A stretch of DNA of 64,000 bases from Annulohypoxylon bovei var. microspora (taxonomy: Eukaryota > Ascomycota > Sordariomycetes > Xylariales > Hypoxylaceae), in contig MU405238.1 of the NCBI GenBank assembly GCA_022836615.1, positions 248,001 through 312,000 of the forward strand. Reading direction: 5' to 3'. A program made the translations under genes and the position numbers. Below are positions 23,052 through 34,014 of this stretch, in pieces. The notes below the pieces were generated by a model. The model saw only the letters and a program-made list of their open reading frames with translations. It was not told the DNA's origin and made no database searches. How positions within the stretch are numbered: the first letter of the stretch is position 1; every line of letters starts with the position of its first letter.

Positions 23052-25344
23052 GTTTGATGATAGAGGACTAGGTATGTAGCAGTACATAGAGCACGCCACG
23101 TTCAATGGAACTCGACCCACGTGAGGATACCAAGGACTTTAGTGCTTTAGTGCTGGCGATGTTAGAGAGGATTTCCCACATACCGTTTTGGGACATGGGC
23201 AAATACTAATTGATTAAGAAACAAGATAAACACCTAAATCAGGAAAAGACTACGAACAAGACTGGACTTTAGACGAACCAGGCGACATAGCTGATGGGGT
23301 AAAGCAAGCGGTCGTTTAGATCTTGGTCGGCGATTTTTAACCCTGTATGTAGGGTGTACCACAGACCTTCAACTCCGAACCTTGGAAGTAATCGTGGGGA
23401 TCGGACGAACGATGAGAAGATACATACTTTCTCTCCATCTCCAGCTTTTTCTCCTCTTCCTTTTGTTTCTTTCCCTTTTCCCCTTCTTGGAGTTAAGATA
23501 AACTTCTGCAACAACCCCTTAAGTTAGAGGTTTGGCGCAATACGAACCAGCATTGACGCTACGGGTAACGGCATGGAGATATTAACAGGATAATCCTAAC
23601 AAGACAAAATAGGTACTCGGGTCGAAGAAGCACGTTTTCATGTACTTAACTAGCTCTGCGGTTCGTGGCCGCCAAGGCATTGGCCTGCGCAATGCATACA
23701 TACAGATGCATCGTGCGTAGCCTTTCGGATGACCACAACATGTGAGGGCCAGCTGTCAAAGCAGCATCGGGCATCTCCAACTTGTCACGTTCTTGACCCT
23801 GCATTCCACATACAAAATGCGTACATAATGTATGTACTGCTGGTCCATCATGGTCACACTGATCTTGTCGGAAAGGCGGAGATCAGGCCGGGGCTCTGAA
23901 GCTCTAGACGAAGGAATTCTTTAGCGCATACGGTTGACCGCGCGATCTCATTCGTCCTTCTATCCGCCTGCCGAAGATCATGATCGATTTTGATAATGCT
24001 GATGCCGATACTGCTGCAGATGAGAATGATGACGACGATGACGACGGTGAAGATGATGCGATATATTGCCAGTTTTAATAATAGCCAAAATAGTAACAAC
24101 GGTCTTTTGTCGTACATACAATATGTAATGTAATGTAGGTACATTCGTCTACCTTGGTAGGTAGTTATGGGCACATTCATCTATGACTCGACCGTTTTTT
24201 TTGCGATGGAACACACCACGAGTACCAACATCCATAGTACCAACATAGTGGCATAATTAGGTACTCGATAGGGCTTTTGACACTTGTCTCGCTTATGCCG
24301 TTCGTCTTGCTCATGCAGAATATGGGTCCTTTGGCGTGCATATGCATGTCCAAGGTTTGGTCGGAGCATTGCAGATGAGAACCTACCAGTGGGGTGTATT
24401 CCGGCTCGGTGTGGATGGTAGCTTTACTGCAATAATTATTCAAATTCGTTAGATGGTTCTGTGTATTGGATTTCATTGGTTGGCCGGTTGGTTAGTCACC
24501 TACTAAGGAATTGCGAAGTGACTATAATGGCGATGCTGTTGGTGGTAAAGGTCGTGTAAGTGCCGGAAGAGGGTGTAATACATTGTAAGACATTGTAAGA
24601 TATTCCCAGCTACAATGGACAATACTTTACATGCATGTTCGACGATAGTGGCTTGAGTGGGGGATCTTCCTCTATGAGGCTTGACAGGATCAGGGGTCTT
24701 ATAAGCCACTGCTGAGAATTTTAGGGAAATTGTTAGAAATTCCTGACATACCAAGTAAAATTCGCAGTGCATTATGTACCGATACTGTTAAAACATTCTG
24801 AATCGAAGGACCCCTATCACAGTTTATAATGGGCATAGGTATACAACAACGTACCCAAGGTATACTCGCGAAATGTTATAACTTTTTTCTTCTTCTTATT
24901 TTTAGCCGTCAATCAATACAATCTTGACAAGAAATGTACCTTGTCGTCATCCTTGCCTTAGCTCTTAGCACTATTTAGGATCGGATCGAGAGAGTTGGGT
25001 TTTCATCAGCATCTAAACGACTCCCGACTTATGCGCCTCCTTGGATATTCGAAACTTCTAACCCGATTATTGGAGCTCACGGTTCGGTTCAGATCGCCGT
25101 CCATTTTCGAGATTTGACACCCGCGATCTGGGGTTAGGTTATTCTAGGTGAGATGCTAGCCCCAAAATCAAAGAGACAATGGTCACATAAGGCTATCTAC
25201 CTAAGGTAGGTATGTATGTACATTAATATCATTATCAGAACTTACCATACATGACTTAGAACGGGATGACACACTCGCTACGTTGCCGTACCTACATTAG
25301 ACACTCCACGCAACGCCCGACCATGGTTCACGGCCGAGTTACGG

Positions 25345-25351
25345 TATATAA
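25345..25351 (+). promoter_or_regulatory. TATA box candidate
   Basis: TATATAA stands in GC-richer surroundings about 320 bp before the ATG at 25668. The sequence just before that ATG (25612-25667) is C/T-rich and ATG-free, like a fungal leader. Confidence 0.35.
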
Positions 25352-25667
25352 GCCGCATAGCAGCACCAAAAGTTGATATGATATGCCAGCTTAAAGCCGC
25401 TTCCTGCCGGTGTTTTACCTGGATACAGGGTTGCCAAGATCAGAAGGCCATGCCACCCCCTTGCCTATTCGTCATGACTCGTGGCTTCAGAGTCCAAACT
25501 CCCCCACGGAGTTCTTCTACAAACCGCGTAACAGATTGTTACCAACGGTCCGGCATCATCTTTTGATCCTAGCCGACTTTCAATCAACCCCCCGGTTACC
25601 TACCTAGGTATTTTCATCCCATATCTACCGTTCATCTCTTCAACTCTTCGTCTCTTCATCTTCAACA

Positions 25668-25807
25668 ATGCGGCCTTTCCCGGCTCGCCTCCTTTGGTTA
25701 ACTCTCGTCTAGGTATTTACGATGATGCCCCACAAGATAGAGATGTTGTAAGGCGCCAACCAGGCTTTATGACCATGGGTTATGCCATAATTTACGATCC
25801 ATCCTAA
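25668..25807 (+). pseudogene. Broken leader of a secreted-protein-like gene
   Basis: ATG in good context (TTCAACAATG) opens MRPFPARLLWLTLV, a short basic and hydrophobic stretch resembling the start of a signal peptide, and is stopped by TAG at 25710. A different frame then reads YDDAPQDRDVVRRQPGFMTM and on to TAA at 25805-25807. That segment has an RRQ dibasic site of the kind cut by Kex2-type proteases in fungal propeptides. The two pieces look like one reading frame broken by a shift and a stop. No intron of sensible length joins them. It may be a decayed small secreted protein gene, or coincidence behind a real promoter. Confidence 0.3.
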
Positions 25808-28800
25808 CATTTCGCCGAATCGAGGTTTACATTTCACCTAAATGGTTTAGGGGGAGATCATACAGCAATCACAATACCATGTAGCTTACCCCACGTACCT
25901 AGGTAGATATCGCAAGTCGCTGTCGGCGATACATGTACCCTTGCCTCTGAACACACGATATAACTCATTAAGGCATCTTCATATTTTTCAAAATCGTCTA
26001 CGAGATGGGTCTTACTAGGAATATCGCATTACGTGACAAGCGGGTGAAAAAGCATTGCAGCCCTTTAATCAATAGCTATCCCGGCTTAATCCACCACCAC
26101 TTACTTTGCTACAGCTTATTGAGACGAACTATTAGTTCATAACTAATGCAAAGACCCGTCTGATACTTACCGCATCATGGGTACCTACCGTATGTTCGAT
26201 TATGATTTCTCCAAGGTTCTAGATCACCCCAAACTATACCAGACTTTAAACCAGAAAATACATAGATTATCACGTCGTCACAACTGATTCAAAATTCTTC
26301 AATCTCTGATACAAAATGCATAGGCGATTAAGAGTCCGGAACATTCGGGTTCCCAGCCACATGGGCCAGACCCCAGATTTGGCAAACGGGCTAATTATGG
26401 CTAGACCGCTCGCCGCTCGAGCCCACGACGAAGAGGCGAGGCGTTTGTCCATATTTCATTTTAGGAAATAAACCAAATCGTCAAGAACAGAACTGTTCGC
26501 TTCTAAATTCGGCAATGTCAAAAAGCCCTGGGTGGCTGGGAGCGTTCATCAGGTGCTCGTTGGCGCTATCTTTCCAACCTCTCCTTTGTATTAGTGCATT
26601 GCACAAGAGACCGACTTCTACTGCTCAACAGAGCACTGATTTACATAGTACAGATGCATTAGGTATAACGATGCTTATTATAATTTACATATTATACCGC
26701 CAGGTACCCATAGCTTCCCGGTCAGGGATGTCATTGTATCAGATGTCCGTCATTACCATTTCCCTGCAGTTTTCTTTTCTTCGATCTCCGCATTCCAGAA
26801 TGTAATTAACCATGCCATCCCAAGTAGGGTACACCTGGCAGACCTGGACATTATTTGCCCTATATGAGGAGCATTAATAGATGCTTAGTCTTCACACACA
26901 CGACATCTAGGGATAAAATCCAACGTGGGATGAGTATCGGCACTTGTCCTTGTCGTCGACCTCTTTTCGCCCTGCTCCCGAAATCCACGTGCGCTATAAC
27001 GCCTGTCACCACCCGCCACCCGCCAACCGCCAACATAGCGGATGTGGTGTTCCTTTCCCACTTCGTACGATACAACAATAGGTACATATATCCACACATC
27101 CGTACAGCGCTATACAAGACCCTGTTGCTACGATGCAGTCGCTACTGCAGGTGCCATGTGCTGAGTTGTCCCACCTTCATGCTACGACACAACGTACATG
27201 AATAGTAGACTACGGTAGCCGTTGACGGCAGTGGGACCTAAATAGGTCTCTGTTATTGATTAGTGAAGTGCAGAATCTGAACGTGAGTTTCTCTTTTCGG
27301 CCGTGAGATTGCTAGAAACAGAGCTGCGAAACGTACTCCTATTCCAGAAGCAGCAGGAGGCTGGACGCTCACCTCATCAACTGACGGGATCCGACTGGAA
27401 CCCTTCCAGACCTGGTGGCAATAGCATCTACTTCTAAGACGATCCCCTGAGCGTCGCATAATCCATTGGCATTGTCGTAGCTTTCCTCTACCCACAACCT
27501 CTTGATTTACCCATTCCGCGATCTTTTTCCAATTCTTAGATACCGACTTTTTACTCTGCTCCACCAAGGACAAAAGAACATTCATATTTCTCACGACATT
27601 CAATACATTGCCAAGTTATCCAGTAAAGAAACAAACCAACATACCTACATACATGTCTATCTACCTAACCACACACGGTTAGTAAATGGCGAGAAACAAG
27701 CACGCAAGGCGACCACACAGAATAACCGATGTCAAGACCTGAGACATAAACTCAGTCATAACGATATACCATTATACCATAATACCATAATGCCAGGCAG
27801 TTATACTGCTATATGATAGCATAACCCTAGTTTACCTACTTATAATATGAATTTTCCATATCGTACAAGGAATATCATGACAACCGCATCGTGTTTCAGG
27901 CGACGCGATCGTATGCGAAGTCCGCCTGTTTGATTGATTCATCCCTCCGACAAATCATCATCTCTGCCTCGCCGCAAAACTGCGTGCTCCTTCATTGACA
28001 CATTCGCGTTCCCCAATACTACCTGCCTACACCTGCGGCACAAGCCGTCTATCGTAGGTTATATCTGACAGATATTCGTTCAATCCCATGTTAAGATCAC
28101 CCCTTGCTACCTCGAGTTGCTATTTCGCAGCTGTCGTTGTTTCTATTTCGGGTTTTGCATATGCGAGCTGAGCGGCCATGCTGTTCAAACTCTGACAGGC
28201 ACGAGCTTACATACAGCTCAAGTAAGAGTCAGCAAGGTACGACACGCATAACTTGCCGATCATCGACTAAGAGATGGGATGGCGATAGGTATCATGCTAT
28301 GTATGTCCATCTATACTTGTTGACCATGTACCTACAACTATACGCGTGTGAAATTGAATTATCCGCCGACGTTGATGTGTTATTCGTCGGGGAGGACATG
28401 TCATCGAGTCTAGCCGTTAGAATAGAGGCATTCTCGATATGTTATTCGCTGAAGTTGACCGACAGGTGGACTGGGGATCGGAGGCTACGATTGGACGAGT
28501 GCCGGGGAGCACCTCTTTTTTTTCTCCTTCGACACGACGAGACACACCAGCTCACCGTTACACCGGTTGTGAACCGGGGTGTTCCTGTCAGCTGTCTATT
28601 CCCTACGATAGAAGTGTCATAATTTTTCCCCCATTGAGGAATTCATTGATCAACGTCTATTCGTAGATGAGGGTAGATTGAATTGACTTGACCTTGACCT
28701 TGACCTGACTCCGATGAAAATCCACCGGTTATCGAATCCACCTCGAATTTTTTAGTCGCTTCCTCTACACCACCCCCCCTGGTCATCAAAAGCCGAGCCC

Positions 28801-31800
28801 ACAACCTGGAAGATTCGGTGGCAGTTCTCTCTCGGCGGACCCTTCGCCGCAAGATCCAGGATGCTGCATATTATCGCTGTTTCTTCTGTGGCGCTTCTTA
28901 TGCTCTCTGTGCCGTCTTAGTAGTAGCTGCTAGACAGCGGCCTACAACAAAGTCGCTAGCGACACACTACGGTACTGGGCTTTCTGCATACAGTATAGAG
29001 GACTGTGTGGGCGGATTGTATTTACCCTTGCCCATGCCTACAGCTTCGAACATCTAGAAAAGGACACGCACACACGCATGCTTCCACTGCAGAGATACGA
29101 GGCGGCTCAGGACAGAGAGCTTCTTCGACCAAGTGGGACTTCGCGATGCACCGAGGCCTAGCCATTTCACTCCCAATAGAGCCCAAATCTTGGGAACAGC
29201 CCGCTTAGCTACGTGTATTCCCGTCTGGGGAAGCTTTCCACCGATTCCTACATCGGGGATCTTGGGACCTCACGCCATCACTGAAAGGGAGTGCAGGGCT
29301 GCTAATCACCAGGGTCGTCACATCGTTCCCGCTCATGCGTTGTTCCTCCCGGGCATATGCACCGGTAGTTCCGGTCGAAGCTTCAATGTGGGAAAGGGCA
29401 ATAAAGCAAATAACCCTAAGCAGATATGATATGTATAACAAACCTGCAACGGTCAGAACCCAGTTTCCCTGATCGAAATGTGCTACATCGGACATACGTG
29501 CTCCTAAGTTAGTCATACACGTCTAATATCGATGAATAGCAAGTGTTAATGCGTCTCGTCGACGGCCACGTCTTCTCCCTTTACGTGCCCGAAGAGGGCA
29601 TGGCCTCCCTCTCAAGCGTGTGTGGGTGTGGGTGTCGCTATGCGCGGGAGGCTAGACTGCAAGCATCTTCGGCGTGTGGTCGGCGTCTCCCGCGATATCG
29701 AAGCTCTTGGAAAGAAGACGAGACACGATGTGTGGCCGTCTGCACTGATTAGCACCATTCATGCACATCACTATTACATCAAGAAATATAGCCCAATTCG
29801 TTGCTCTCTGTAGATCATGGGTGGTGGTGGTGGTGGGATATGGTTAGAAGCCAGGAAACCACTCAGTGGTGCTCAAGGCAGCTCTGTTTCTGCGCTGTAT
29901 GTCTCGTAATGCTCTGGCATGTCCTATCCCACCTCGTAATAGTCCTTCAGGGTGCTGAGGTCACTCAAGAGGGGAAAGCCGGATCTTCGGCGGCTATCGT
30001 TACTCAAAAAGTTACGAAGTTCCCTGATACGAGAACTCCCTTAAGTCCGCTTGCCACAAACCTCCTACAGCTAGAACCACACCATCACGCATCAAGTCGC
30101 GGACTTCCGTAACATCAAGCACGCTTATAGCGGTTGTTTACCTAGCTGCCTAGTTCTCTTGTAGACTTCGGGTTGTCTGCTCCTACGGCTTTCACCCCAC
30201 CACGAAACCCACGACTCCGCCTTCTGAATCGATCTCCGTGCGGCTCAAGGCCGCCGTGACATCTCCGCCCCGGACGAATCGATGGAAGCTAGCTACATCA
30301 GGTGCATTGTGTGCTTAAAGCTGATGCCATCAGTTTTGGTATCCCGTCAGGGGTGGCGTACCCGCGCCGACTATGCTGCCTAAATCAATATTGCTCCTAA
30401 AAGGCGTATGAATTGCTTGGCGGGGTGGCTCCTCGTCGAGCAACCTGCCCAGGTAGGTATTCGGCGAAGCGATATTGCCCTCGATCCAGAGTATTCTTTG
30501 TTGGTAGGACCACAAATAGTCAGTGAACATCTAGAACGTTCACAATATAGATAGTTCGTAGATCTAAGCCCCTTGGCCCGTGCCATCCTCGAAATGAACC
30601 CCTATTCACTACCAGATAACTAGAAGGCTCCAACGAGGCTTCTCAATAGGGAATAGAGTATCCAGGCGTGGCGAGAGCTTGGTTCCACCACAATAGGGAC
30701 ATCGCGAACGGTGAATTTCATGAACTCATCTCCGAGGAGGATGGCAAGTCTTGGAGTAATCTACAGAGGGTAGATAGGTCTTGAAAGGAGGAATTATGCT
30801 TGAATACATGATCTGATCTTTGATATGACACTGGCAAGGCTGCCTTATCTCGTAGATAGTACAGGCATAGGAATGTCGTCACATATAGACGCTCTTCTAA
30901 GCCGGCTCGGTCCTCCCTAAACAAGCCGTAAGCACTGTATCGATTGCATTTAACCCATAAGAGCGTCTATGTAAGCCTCTCCCGCTGCATATTACAATAG
31001 AAAGCAACACAACCTATCCCTCAAGGCATTAGCGGTTAGTCCATTGAATGTGCACAGACCTTGGCTGCTCCCGGACCTCGTCGTCTTATTCTATGATCTA
31101 AGGGTAGGATTACTTGAATGTTATTATATTTGACCAAATCTCCCTCTCTTGTCGTAATCCGTTTTCTACCGTTGTTCAACGGGTCGTACTAGTGTTGCGA
31201 GGCGAAGATGGAACAGGTATCGGGGTAGGAATCGATAAAGAGACCGGCATGTTATTCTGGATGTAGGTTGGGTTATGACTCTTGATTATTGATTAGTCTC
31301 TGATAATAACAGCTCTGCTAATTACATGTATATCTAGGTAGTTCAAACCATTCCACGATTTCGAAGACGCTATCAGCAGTTGACAACGCGGATCCTACTA
31401 ATTCGCCCCTCTTCATCGTTCTGACGAACTTCTGCAAGGGCCGTCATTAAATGGGTGGAACTTTCCGGGTAGCCGCCTGTGGAATGCCTACGCCTGTCAA
31501 AATTAGGTACCAATTTACTTCGATGGAATGTTCGTTTAAGAATATTGCGTTTGGGATAAGGAGGGGGGGACAGGCCTGACGACCCTATGGAGCGCTGCCT
31601 CATCCGGAGGATCGATGACGATTAGCTTCTATTCGCAGCTAGAAACACCGGCCAAGGTTCCTGCGAAGTGATACATCTCTACGTATCCTCGATCCTATCG
31701 AGTTCGAGTTCGATCTCTCCTATCTATACTTCTAGGTCATAGCGCCTCGTATGGGGGAGTACAACACCTTGTCATGCACGACGGGAAAGCCCCCTAGCGG

Positions 31801-32659
31801 TATTATAAGTGTATGGTCGTCAACGAGGTAGGTTGGGAACTTGCAATGAGCTAAACGCTACCTAGGCAAGTAAGATTTCGGTAGACCTCAGCAATATTAC
31901 TATACCTGCCTAGGTACTTGGACGATTGGCTTCGACGAATTCCCTATTTCTACTTGCTTATCTACTCGGCTTGGTAGAGGGTTACCGCTTAGAAAGCTTT
32001 AGGCTACACGCTAGCATCTTTTACTTCATGGCGCTCTTAAATGGCGTATCAAGCTACGAAGCTGTCGAATTTACAATGGCACGGCGGTGCTAGCAGTCCA
32101 TCGAGCTACTTCACGTCTACTCTCTTCAGCTAGCGCTGAGGATCTTCTTGCGAGACAGGGACCTTTGATATAGTGCGCTATGAATACAAGAAAGTTGCTG
32201 GCTCGTCGAAAGCCAAGGATGAACAAATCATTTCTCGAAGGCGGATACGCAGTTGCCATCGCAGATCATTCTTATTGCGACACGTTACCCTGCTCAGGCC
32301 GAGCGTAACTTTATTATTTCAGTTGTCCTCCCCGGAGCTTGGAGCACATACTGTTGGGTAGGGGATGGGATAGCAATAGACGGTAATATCCCTGACAACA
32401 GCCTAGGGGTTATTCAGTTACGAGCGCCATGATCTACCGAAGCAACTCAGTACACGCCATGCCATGCCATCCGCTTCCGTTCCTAGACGATTCCAAGCAT
32501 CTAGCATCTAGTACCTTGCGTCTATGCGCGCCGTCTAATATCCGCCTTCTATAGACACCGACCCCGCCCCAGCAGTAAAGCAGCCCGCTCTATCGCCTGC
32601 CCTAAACCCGATACGAACCCGAAATCGAAACCAACGTCCAAAACAACGCCGGCCCTCAG
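25808..32659. other. Long gene-poor region
   Basis: Almost 7 kb with many short frames on both strands, none with a recognised domain apart from the weak exon candidate at 27373-27585. Simple repeats occur at 27768-27792 (TACCATAA units), 28683-28708 (TTGACC units) and 29820-29837 (GGT units). No tRNA, rRNA or transposon gene was recognised. Confidence 0.45.
27373..27585 (-). CDS. Weak exon candidate with Trp-rich, Myb/SANT-like spacing
   Basis: From ATG at 27585 the minus-strand frame reads MNVLLSLVEQSKKSVSKNWK, then KIAEWVNQEVVGRG and QCQWIMRR, up to a good donor (GATGAG|GTGAGC) after 27373. The composition and the spacing of Trp residues recall one SANT/Myb-like helix bundle, but the pattern is degenerate. 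No upstream or downstream exon was found, and the frame also continues unspliced to 27253. I do not recognise the gene. It may be a fragment or a chance frame. Confidence 0.2.
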
Positions 32660-33148
32660 CTACCTCTGCTTGACAAACTTCGTATGCGACCCATTCGCAA
32701 TAACCGGGCCGGCCTCGCCGCCCACGACCTTCCTGATGACGACCCGCGTGAAGCCCAGCGAGCCGCCGACCTTGTCCGCCTCGGCCTCGATCTCGATCTC
32801 GTCGCCGACGGCGGCAGACGAGAGGTACGTGACGTGGATATCGACGGAGACGCCGGTGCGCCGGCGCAGGTCCCACGTGGCGATCGCCATGCCGCCGGCC
32901 CAGTCCACGATGGCCGCGCTCGCGGCGCCGTGGATGCCGCCGCCGGAGTTCATGTGGCTGCGGGTGAGCGCCAGCCGCGCCGTCATCGAGCCCCGGCGCG
33001 CGGACGTGATCCGGACGTCCGAGAGCAGGAAGTTGTAGATGGCCGAGTTGGGCAGCTGGGCCGCCGTGAGATCCTCCAGGTGCGACTTGATGGCCGATTC
33101 GTCTTTGCTGGGATCTGCTGCCGGTGGCTCTAGTCCGTTGGACCCCAT
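32660..33148 (-). CDS. Hotdog-fold thioesterase (PaaI/ACOT13-like)
   Basis: Single-exon gene of 162 residues from ATG at 33148 (MGSNGLEPP). An upstream in-frame Met at 33334 would add 62 residues with no family character. The hotdog signature is clear: HMNSGGGIHGAASAAIVDWA, with the HG turn and catalytic Asp as in acyl-CoA thioesterases of the 4HBT/PaaI group. It is followed by the second strand block SVDIHVTYLSSAAVGDEIEI and GGSLGFTRVVIRK. Such proteins hydrolyse acyl- or aryl-CoA thioesters, usually as tetramers. A C-terminal peroxisome signal is not present (it ends KFVKQR). The coding sequence is far richer in G and C than its neighbours, with most third positions G/C. Confidence 0.88.
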   Translation of the reverse strand: MGSNGLEPPAADPSKDESAIKSHLEDLTAAQLPNSAIYNFLLSDVRITSARRGSMTARLALTRSHMNSGGGIHGAASAAIVDWAGGMAIATWDLRRRTGVSVDIHVTYLSSAAVGDEIEIEAEADKVGGSLGFTRVVIRKVVGGEAGPVIANGSHTKFVKQR

Positions 33149-34014
33149 GATTGCTACCCAGTCGACTACTTGAAAGATAACCGGGCGAGGTAGAATACTC
33201 CTGGGGAGATGCGGGATGTGGTTTGGGTTTATTGGCGACGGATTAAGACCTGAAGTAAGTGAGATCTGTTGTAGTTCAACAGAACGTGAAATTGTTGAGA
33301 ACTCGATGCCAGTTGTCGTCAAGCGTGATGGCACAGAACCCAGCTGTCGCGCAGCTGAGAAGCTCTGCTGTCACCTGGCAGATATACAACAGTAAGCATT
33401 ATGTAATCCAGGCCACTGTCAGGTGAGTCCCTAAATAAATTAAATCAGGTAAGCACTTTAAACCATCAGTAACAGTGTACATATAAGTAGGAACATATCA
33501 TTACGAACAATCAATGAATCAAGGAGGTAGTTGGAGTTGGGCACGCAATTAAGAGATGTATGTTTTTCTTTAGAGCTACCTGAAGAACCACCATAAAAGG
33601 CCAACATAGCACGACGTGACAAAACGAATCGAATTAATCATCATGGTACTTCTTCTCTACAACCGTATATTTCCCAAGGTCTACCGGCTGCATCATACTC
33701 GCCGGATAAGGCCAGACATAACTGTAGGCATTCGTGGTATCCCGAGAATGTGCGCGCCCTTACGACTTCCTTGCCCGAACTCACTCGAATGACTCCTTCA
33801 CGTCTATGCCAGTAGTATCTGAAATTATAAGTATCAAGAGACGCCCTGTCCGGTGTATCCTCATCCCATCCCGGTGGCCCTTAGTGTACACTCGGTATCC
33901 TAGGAAAACGTGCTGAATCGTGATTAGAGGTAACCTATTCAACCTATTGGTCCTACGTGTCTCGATATGACCAAAAGCTGATGATTGAAACGCTTAGTCT
34001 CCAAGTGCCTGCTT
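33149..34014. other. Intergenic between thioesterase and blm10
   Basis: This gap holds the 5' region of the thioesterase gene and the 3' UTR of blm10. A minus-strand frame continues into 33939-34014 only if the last blm10 intron is not spliced. Nothing else is seen. Confidence 0.5.

Larger units (their letters stand above)
18437..25344. other. Long gene-poor region upstream of the velvet gene
   Basis: Nearly 7 kb without a gene I can support. The first 1-2 kb is the likely promoter and leader of the velvet gene. Frames such as 20464-20997 minus, 20773-21150 plus and 22061-22591 plus have no recognisable domains, and overlapping frames on both strands are equally long. Microsatellites and CCTAGG/AGGT motifs (21411-21428, 22917-22935) are scattered through it. 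An unannotated non-coding transcript cannot be excluded. Confidence 0.45.

Noticed and set aside
28104..28622. 172-codon frame on the plus strand
   Set aside because: No domain and no coding-like codon pattern; a second frame in the same place is just as open.
29005..29516. Several overlapping frames on both strands
   Set aside because: They are mutually overlapping and none has a motif, so they are taken as chance frames.
32684..33133. 149-codon plus-strand frame rich in Arg, Asp and Gly
   Set aside because: It is the antisense shadow of the GC-rich thioesterase gene, where stop codons are rare in all frames.
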